The position numbers were made by a program, and so were the translations under genes. Below the pieces are notes generated by a model, which saw only the letters and a list, made by a program, of their open reading frames with translations, was not told the DNA's origin and made no database searches. Shown here in pieces: positions 59,578-64,000 of a DNA stretch of 64,000 bases. Within the stretch, counting starts at the first letter, position 1. Each line of letters opens with the position of its first letter. Location: the NCBI GenBank assembly GCA_003339645.1, contig QNUV01000021.1, positions 124,001 through 188,000 of the forward strand, given 5' to 3'. This stretch comes from Microbacterium arborescens. Lineage in GTDB: Bacteria; Actinomycetota; Actinomycetes; Actinomycetales; Microbacteriaceae.

Positions 59578-60593
59578 GCGTCGCTCCTGGTGTCGTGGGT
59601 CGTGCGGTGATCGGGGATGCCGTGGTCGGGTTCGACGACGAGGTCGGCGAACCCGTGGGCACGCATCCAGTCGTCGTCGTAGATCTTCGAGAGGTACCCG
59701 CGGCCGTGGTCGGGCAGCAGCACGACGACGACGTCGTCGGGCCCGAGCTCGCGTGCCGTCCGAAGCGCGGCCACCACGGCCATGCCCGACGAACCGCCGA
59801 CGAGCAGGCCTTCCTCGCGCGCGAGGCGGCGGGTCATCGCGAACGACTCGCGGTCGCCCACCCGCTCGTAGCGGTCGACGACGGACGGATCGAAGGTCTC
59901 GGGCCAGAAGTCCTCGCCGACGCCCTCGACGAGGTACCGGCCGATCTCGCCGCTGTAGATGGACCCCTCGGGGTCGGCGCCGACGATCGTCACGGCCCCG
60001 CCGGAGACCTCGCGCAGGTACCGTCCCGTGCCCGTGATCGTGCCGCCGGTGCCGACACCGGCGACGAAGTGCGTCACGCTCCCCGCGGTGTCGCGCCAGA
60101 TCTCGGGTCCGGTCGTCTCGTAGTGGGCGCGCGGCCCGGCGGCGTTGGCGAACTGGTTGGGTTTGAAGGCGCCGGGGATCTCCCGCGCGAGCCGGTCCGA
60201 GACGCTGTAATACGAATCCGGATGCTCCGGCGGCACGCTCGTGGGGGTCATCACGACCTCGGCGCCGTACGCCTTCAGGACGGCGACCTTCTCGCCCGCG
60301 AACTTGTCGGGAACGACGAAGACCATCCGGTAGCCGCGCTGCTGCGCGACGAGGGCGAGGCCGACACCGGTGTTGCCGCTCGTGGGCTCGACGATCGTTC
60401 CGCCCGGCCGGAGCAGCCCGTCGCGCTCGGCGGCCTCGACGATCCTCGCAGCGATGCGATCCTTGGCCGAGCTGCCCGGGTTGAAGTACTCGATCTTGGC
60501 GAGCACGGTCGCCCGCGTCGAGGACGCGACGCGGTTCAGGCGAACCAGCGGGGTGTTGCCGACGAGTTCGGCGATGTTCTCTGCGTAGCGCAC
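59574..60593 (-). CDS. Cystathionine beta-synthase-like PLP enzyme, catalytic domain only
   Basis: A 339-residue member of the cysteine-synthase/cystathionine beta-synthase superfamily. PLP lysine is in NPGSSAKDRIA near residue 45, the substrate loop is PTSGNTGVG and the phosphate cup GVGTGGTITG. It lacks the C-terminal pair of CBS regulatory domains found in longer forms, so SAM control is not expected. Paired with the gamma-lyase-like gene it would turn homocysteine and serine (or O-acetylserine) into cysteine. GTG start follows GAGGAC by seven bases, and a cysteine-type attenuator precedes it. Confidence 0.9.
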   Translation of the reverse strand: MRYAENIAELVGNTPLVRLNRVASSTRATVLAKIEYFNPGSSAKDRIAARIVEAAERDGLLRPGGTIVEPTSGNTGVGLALVAQQRGYRMVFVVPDKFAGEKVAVLKAYGAEVVMTPTSVPPEHPDSYYSVSDRLAREIPGAFKPNQFANAAGPRAHYETTGPEIWRDTAGSVTHFVAGVGTGGTITGTGRYLREVSGGAVTIVGADPEGSIYSGEIGRYLVEGVGEDFWPETFDPSVVDRYERVGDRESFAMTRRLAREEGLLVGGSSGMAVVAALRTARELGPDDVVVVLLPDHGRGYLSKIYDDDWMRAHGFADLVVEPDHGIPDHRTTHDTRSDA

Positions 60594-60601
60594 GAGGGTG
60601 T

Positions 60602-60708
60602 CCTCACGGTGTCCGCGCGCTCAGAGGCGCGGGTGCTGTCGGGGTCGTCTGAGGTGAGCGCGGCGGCGCTCAGCGACAACAACGACAGGTCTGCACGCGT
60701 CCACCCTA
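60602..60708 (-). promoter_or_regulatory. Predicted cysteine attenuator of the transsulfuration operon
   Basis: On the minus strand: TAGGGT -10 box (60703-60708), six bases, then the leader frame 60670-60696. TGAGCGC at the leader stop (60672-60666) pairs with GCGCTCA (60661-60655) around a CGCC loop. GCGCTCA can instead pair with a second TGAGCGC (60623-60617), and CCTCA (60654-60650) can pair with the TGAGG of the ribosome site (60606-60602). The pairings exclude each other, as in translation-controlled attenuators. Ribosome stalling at Cys codons would open the first stem. Mechanism is inferred from the related mycobacterial polycysteine leaders. Confidence 0.72.
60670..60696 (-). CDS. Leaderless Cys-rich leader peptide M-Q-T-C-R-C-C-R
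   Basis: Nine codons GTG CAG ACC TGT CGT TGT (then TGT CGC TGA) encode an 8-residue peptide with three cysteines. The GTG is placed six bases after TAGGGT, so the transcript most likely starts at the GTG and is translated leaderless. It stands 76 bases before the beta-synthase start. Its stop codon forms part of a hairpin that can switch with others in the leader. Short leaderless polycysteine frames are known cysteine sensors in mycobacteria, which this strongly resembles. Confidence 0.78.
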   Translation of the reverse strand: MQTCRCCR

Positions 60709-60749
60709 AGCCAGGGCCCGGCCGCTGTCGAGCGGATTCGCCCCCCGGG

Positions 60750-61562
60750 TCAGCGCGACGACAGACCGCGGCGTTCGAGGGAGCGACGCATCGTGTGGCG
60801 CCCGTGCAGGCTCGCGGCACCCCGCACCCGGGCGATCGCGGCGCGCAGCCAGCCCCGCGGCTCGCCCTGCGTGCGGTAGTACGCCGTGACCGCCTCCTCG
60901 TACGCGGCGATCTCGGCGTCGTCGGGCAGGCGATAGGTCTCGCGGTGGCGGACGACCCGCTGCGGCAGCCGTGGCTTCACCCCCGCCCGGTCATCCGGGT
61001 CGGGGCGGCCGAGCACGACGCCGAACGCCGGAAAGGCTCCCGCGGGGAGTTCGAGCAGATCGGCGATCTGCTCGGGATGGTTCCGGACCGCCCCGACGTA
61101 GACCGCGCCCAGGCCCAGCGACTCGGCGGCGATCACGGCGTTCTGGGCGGCGAGCGCCGCATCGATGAAGCCGACGATCGTGCTCTCCATGTACTCGACG
61201 GCATCCGACGGCTCCCCCGCGCGATGCGCGAGCTCGCGCGCACGAGCCCAGTCGGCGACGAAGACGAGGAAGACGCCGCCCCGGCGGATGAAGTCCTGGT
61301 CGCCCGCGAGTCGGGCGAGCGCGTCGCGCCGGTCGGGGTCGCGCACCTCGATCACCGACCACGCCTGCAGGTTCGAGCTCGTCGAGGCCGACTGTGCAGC
61401 CGCGATGATCGCGGTCAGCGTCGCGTCGTCGATCTCGCCGGGTGCGAATCGCCGCACGGAGCGATGGCGGTAGAGGAGGTCCAGCACATCGTTGCGCGGG
61501 AGGCCCTCGGGCGCGGCAGAGCCGTACCGCCCAGACCAGCCGTCGCGTGATTCCGTCGTCAC
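60750..61562 (-). CDS. Nitroreductase family protein
   Basis: A 270-residue FMN-dependent NAD(P)H oxidoreductase. The N-terminal YRHRSVRRFAPGEID is the FMN-binding arm and IIAAAQSASTSSNLQAWSVIEV is the second FMN loop, followed by QNAVIAAESLGLGAVYVGAVRNHPE, the NfsA/FRP-type core. A long C-terminal extension (residues 205-270) fits the NfsA/FRP subgroup. GTG at 61562 is the start: TAACGT lies exactly seven bases before it. A longer frame upstream also exists but lacks a promoter. It is divergent from the flavin reductase gene. Confidence 0.88.
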   Translation of the reverse strand: MTTESRDGWSGRYGSAAPEGLPRNDVLDLLYRHRSVRRFAPGEIDDATLTAIIAAAQSASTSSNLQAWSVIEVRDPDRRDALARLAGDQDFIRRGGVFLVFVADWARARELAHRAGEPSDAVEYMESTIVGFIDAALAAQNAVIAAESLGLGAVYVGAVRNHPEQIADLLELPAGAFPAFGVVLGRPDPDDRAGVKPRLPQRVVRHRETYRLPDDAEIAAYEEAVTAYYRTQGEPRGWLRAAIARVRGAASLHGRHTMRRSLERRGLSSR

Positions 61563-61647
61563 GCGGGGAACGTTACACGGCGTCATCGATCGTCTCCGAC
61601 GTTCACGGAACATGTGATCGGTCGTCGTGGTTACTAACGTCGTGATC

Positions 61648-62217
61648 ATGTCGCAGCCGAACATCGACCCGTCCGCGGAGCACCCCTCCCGTCATCTGGG
61701 CGGCTCGCTGTCCGCCGATGAGTTCAAGACGCTCTTCCGCGGGCACCCCGGCGGGGTCGCCGTCATCACCGCCGACGCGGGTGACGGCCCGGTCGCGCTC
61801 ACGGCGACCTCCGTCTCGTCGGTGAGCGCCGACCCGCCGCTCCTGGTGTTCTCGGTGTCGGCTCAGTCGTCCGCGTCGGCCGTCCTGTCCACTGCCGAGA
61901 CCGTCGTGGTGCACCTGCTCGACGCCGACGATCTGCCGCTGGCGAAGCTCGGCGCCACGAGCGGCATCGATCGCTTCGCCGACACCTCGGCCTGGTCGCG
62001 GCTGACGACGGGAGAACCCGTGTACCGCGGCGTGCGGGCGTGGGTCCGCTGCGCGGTCGTGTCGCGGATGGATGCCGGCGGCTCCATCGTCATCGCCGGC
62101 CACGCCCTCCAGTCGCACGTCGAGCGCGACGTCGAGCCCGGGGGTCACGGCGATGCGCTGGTCTACCACAACCGCACCTGGCACCGCCTCAGCGAAGATT
62201 CCGCCATCCGCGGCTGA
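61648..62217 (+). CDS. Flavin reductase family protein
   Basis: A 189-residue protein of the flavin-reductase-like split-barrel fold, which uses NAD(P)H to make free reduced flavin for partner oxygenases. Family marks are FKTLFRGHPGGVAVITAD, GPVALTATSVSSVSADPPLLVFSV and YRGVRAWVRCAVVSRMDAGG with the GHALQSH turn. ATG at 61648 follows TAACGT (61635-61640) by seven bases. Its partner is not in the window; the neighbouring nitroreductase is also flavin-linked. It ends five bases from the convergent rhodanese gene. Confidence 0.88.
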   Translation: MSQPNIDPSAEHPSRHLGGSLSADEFKTLFRGHPGGVAVITADAGDGPVALTATSVSSVSADPPLLVFSVSAQSSASAVLSTAETVVVHLLDADDLPLAKLGATSGIDRFADTSAWSRLTTGEPVYRGVRAWVRCAVVSRMDAGGSIVIAGHALQSHVERDVEPGGHGDALVYHNRTWHRLSEDSAIRG

Positions 62218-62222
62218 TCCCC

Positions 62223-63080
62223 TCAGACGACGCCGATCGCCGCCGCCGGGCTCGCCCCCGTCGCGACGGGCCGGCCGGGGTCACGAGACCACTGGCTCCA
62301 CGACCCCGCGAACACGCGCGCCCGGCCGTATCCGGCCACCGCGAAGGCCAGGGCGGTGTGCGCCGAGGCGATACCCGAGCTGCAGGTGATGACGACATCC
62401 GTGTCGGCGCCGATCCCCACTGCCGCGAGCGACGTGCGGACCTCGTCCGGACCGCGCAGGAGACCGTCCGGCGCGATGTGGGCCACCGTCGGAAGATTCA
62501 GGGCCCCGGGGATGTGGCCGCTTACGGGGTCGGCCCCCGCCACCTGACCCCGGTAGTGCTGGGGCGCGCGCACGTCGAGCAGCACTCCGCGCGCGGGAGC
62601 GACGGCCGCCTCGTCGATGGTGGCGAGACCGCCGCTGCCCTCGGGGAGCGACACATCGCCCGCCGCGGCGGCGCGGTCGCTGTGCTCCAGGCGACGCCCC
62701 GACGCGACCCAGGCGCGGAAGCCGCCGTCGAGCACCCGGACGTCGAGGCCGTGACGGCGCAGCAGCCACCACGCACGCGCGGCGGCGACACCGTCGTTGT
62801 CGTCGTAAGCGACGAGCCGGTCTCCGGCCCTCACACCCCAGCGACGGGCCGCGGCCTCGAGGTCGGCGCGGTCGGGCAGCGGATGCCGTCCCTGCTCCGG
62901 AACCCCGGGGCGCGCGAGCTCACGTTCCAGATCGACGTAGACGGCGCCGGGCAGATGACCCAGCAGATAGTCGGGGCGTCCTTCGGCCCGGTCCAGGCGC
63001 CACCGGACATCCAGCAGACGCACGGGAGCGTCCGCAGCGAGTTCGGCGGCGAGGTCATCGACGCTCACCAGGGGGGACAT
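62223..63080 (-). CDS. sseA: Thiosulfate/3-mercaptopyruvate sulfurtransferase (tandem rhodanese)
   Basis: A 285-residue two-domain rhodanese that moves sulfane sulfur to cyanide or thiols. Domain 1 (about 5-130) has VRLLDVRWRL and GHLPGAVYVD without a Cys; domain 2 (about 155-280) has VLLDVRAPQHYRG and the active Cys in VVITCSSGIASAH near residue 233. The loop CSSGIA resembles thiosulfate-type rhodaneses. The ATG follows GGGGGC. It lies close to two PLP sulfur enzymes, so a shared role in sulfur metabolism is plausible. Confidence 0.9.
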   Translation of the reverse strand: MSPLVSVDDLAAELAADAPVRLLDVRWRLDRAEGRPDYLLGHLPGAVYVDLERELARPGVPEQGRHPLPDRADLEAAARRWGVRAGDRLVAYDDNDGVAAARAWWLLRRHGLDVRVLDGGFRAWVASGRRLEHSDRAAAAGDVSLPEGSGGLATIDEAAVAPARGVLLDVRAPQHYRGQVAGADPVSGHIPGALNLPTVAHIAPDGLLRGPDEVRTSLAAVGIGADTDVVITCSSGIASAHTALAFAVAGYGRARVFAGSWSQWSRDPGRPVATGASPAAAIGVV

Positions 63081-63241
63081 GCCCCCATGCTCCCCAGCCC
63101 GCGTTCCCCGTGCGCTCGCGATCGAAACAGTCGGAAACGGGAGAACACAGAGCGACACACGCCGACCCACGGGCGCCTCCGCGTGACCTCGCATGACGGC
63201 GGGGAAGCGCCGCCGCGTCCGCCGCCCGTACTCTTCCCCCC

Positions 63242-64000
63242 ATGCCCGGTCTCGAGAACCACCCCGAATCCCTCGCCTTCGCGACGCGTCAGCTGCACGC
63301 GGGCGCCCGCGGCTTCGACGCATACGGCTCGCGCGCGACCCCGATCTACCTGACCGCCGGCTTCGAGTTCGACGACATCGCCGACGGCGAGGGCCGCTTC
63401 GCCGACCCCACGACGGGTTTCAGCTACACGCGCGTGGGCAATCCGACCGCCGCGGCGGCTGAGCGTCGCATCGCCGACCTCGAGGGCGGCGTCGGCGCCC
63501 TGCTCGTCGGCAGCGGCCAGGCCGCGACGACGACGGCGCTGCTGACGATCCTCGAGTCCGGAGACCACATCGTCGCGGCCTCCGCGATCTACGAGGGCAC
63601 GCGCGAACTGCTGCGCTCCGAATTCGGCCGCCTCGGCATCACGACCGACTTCGTCGACGATCCGCGCGACCCGGCCGCCTGGGAGGCGGCGATCGGCCCG
63701 CGCACGCGCGCGCTCGTCGCCGAGACCATCGCGAATCCGCGCGGCGGCGTGCTCGACATCCCCACCGTCGCCGAGGTCGCACACCGGCACGGCATCCCGC
63801 TCGTCGTCGACTCGACCCTCGCGACCCCGTACCTGCTGCGCCCGCTCGAACTCGGCGCCGACATCGTCATCCACTCCGCGTCGAAGTTCCTGTCGGGCCA
63901 CGGAACGGGCCTGGGCGGCGTCATCATCGACGGCGGACGCTTCGCCTGGGACGCCGTCCCGGGCCGGTTCCGCCAGATCGCGGCCGAGACCGGGCCCGAC
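63242..64000 (+). CDS. O-acetylhomoserine sulfhydrylase/Cys-Met metabolism PLP enzyme, 3' end missing
   Basis: The frame runs open to the window end, with 253 codons visible. The protein begins MPGLENHPESLAFATRQLHAG, has the family loop TPIYLTAGFEFDDIADGEGRFADP, GFSYTRVGNPT and the PLP lysine in IVIHSASKFLSGHGT near residue 217. The GEGRFADPT-type insertion is seen in O-acetylhomoserine (thiol)-lyases (MetY), so direct sulfhydrylation to homocysteine is favoured over cystathionine formation. ATG follows TACTCT (63229-63234) by seven bases (leaderless). It is divergent from the rhodanese gene. Confidence 0.87.
   Translation, partial: MPGLENHPESLAFATRQLHAGARGFDAYGSRATPIYLTAGFEFDDIADGEGRFADPTTGFSYTRVGNPTAAAAERRIADLEGGVGALLVGSGQAATTTALLTILESGDHIVAASAIYEGTRELLRSEFGRLGITTDFVDDPRDPAAWEAAIGPRTRALVAETIANPRGGVLDIPTVAEVAHRHGIPLVVDSTLATPYLLRPLELGADIVIHSASKFLSGHGTGLGGVIIDGGRFAWDAVPGRFRQIAAETGPD

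Noticed and set aside
61586-61664. Upstream ATG starts for the nitroreductase
   Set aside because: They would place the start before the TAACGT -10 box that serves the leaderless GTG at 61562, and would run into the divergent flavin reductase promoter.

Overview
This 64 kb window is very GC-rich and carries no insertion sequence, phage or conjugation gene, so it looks like ordinary chromosome. Family content (iron-repressor box of DtxR/IdeR type, AztABCD zinc system, DUF222-HNH nuclease, CIRCE-controlled Hsp20, LacI-controlled arabinose genes) and the very frequent leaderless starts point to an actinobacterium, most likely Microbacteriaceae and probably Microbacterium. That assignment is by resemblance only; no marker gene such as 16S is present. 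About 65 protein genes and one tRNA are supported. The longest stretch without a protein gene is about 270 bases (46767-47039, holding tRNA-Arg); the next are 37997-38255 and 33014-33243. No gap exceeds 300 bases.

Layout. 1-1768: end of a winged-helix regulator, an AlkA-like DNA glycosylase and a small membrane protein. 1881-6554: iron-siderophore uptake (binding lipoprotein, two permeases, ATPase) facing a siderophore-interacting flavoprotein, with one perfect DtxR-type palindrome between them. 6671-8337: DUF805 protein, small membrane protein and a second YidC/Oxa1 insertase. 8428-12227: S9 peptidase, aldo/keto reductase, HAD phosphatase. 12348-15168: histidine kinase, response regulator and DUF4097-like membrane protein in one overlapping operon. 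15388-18865: two MFS exporters and a membrane protein. 18943-23955: zinc uptake (AztA, B, C and two AztD-like chaperones) around a Zur-type palindrome, followed by pgi. 25737-27982: cupin regulator facing an FAD oxidoreductase fused to a methyltransferase. 28089-33013: a PTS permease, PepSY membrane protein, a Met/His-containing membrane protein and luxS. 33244-37996: lytic-transglycosylase-like secreted protein, a 37-residue acidic protein, VOC protein, amidohydrolase, cation exchanger. 38256-42126: DUF2207 protein, MarR regulator, DUF222-HNH nuclease. 42356-46766: Hsp20, serine dehydratase, FUSC protein, alditol oxidase-like protein. 46890-49310: tRNA-Arg and small conserved proteins. 49333-54545: araB-araA-galM with a LacI regulator. 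54635-58400: Asn/Gly-repeat secreted protein, hypothetical protein, PadR regulator, FUSC protein, DUF1992 protein. 58423-64000: sulfur metabolism (cystathionine beta-synthase, gamma-synthase/lyase), nitroreductase, flavin reductase, rhodanese and a cut-off sulfhydrylase.

Regulation is the richest part of the window. At least 22 genes start directly at an ATG or GTG placed 6-7 bases after a TANNNT -10 box, so leaderless transcription is the common mode here. Metal uptake genes carry DtxR and Zur boxes, hsp20 carries both CIRCE and a HAIR-like repeat, the DUF222-HNH gene has a near-perfect LexA box, and the transsulfuration operon is preceded by a leaderless 8-codon reading frame encoding M-Q-T-C-R-C-C-R followed by competing hairpins, which fits a cysteine attenuator. 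Two intergenic regions (15227-15347 and 38075-38212) share promoter spacing, a GCACG 5' end, an internal GGTGCAA motif and a strong 3' hairpin, and look like paralogous small RNAs that I do not recognise. Convergent gene ends repeatedly hold long palindromes or hairpin arrays.
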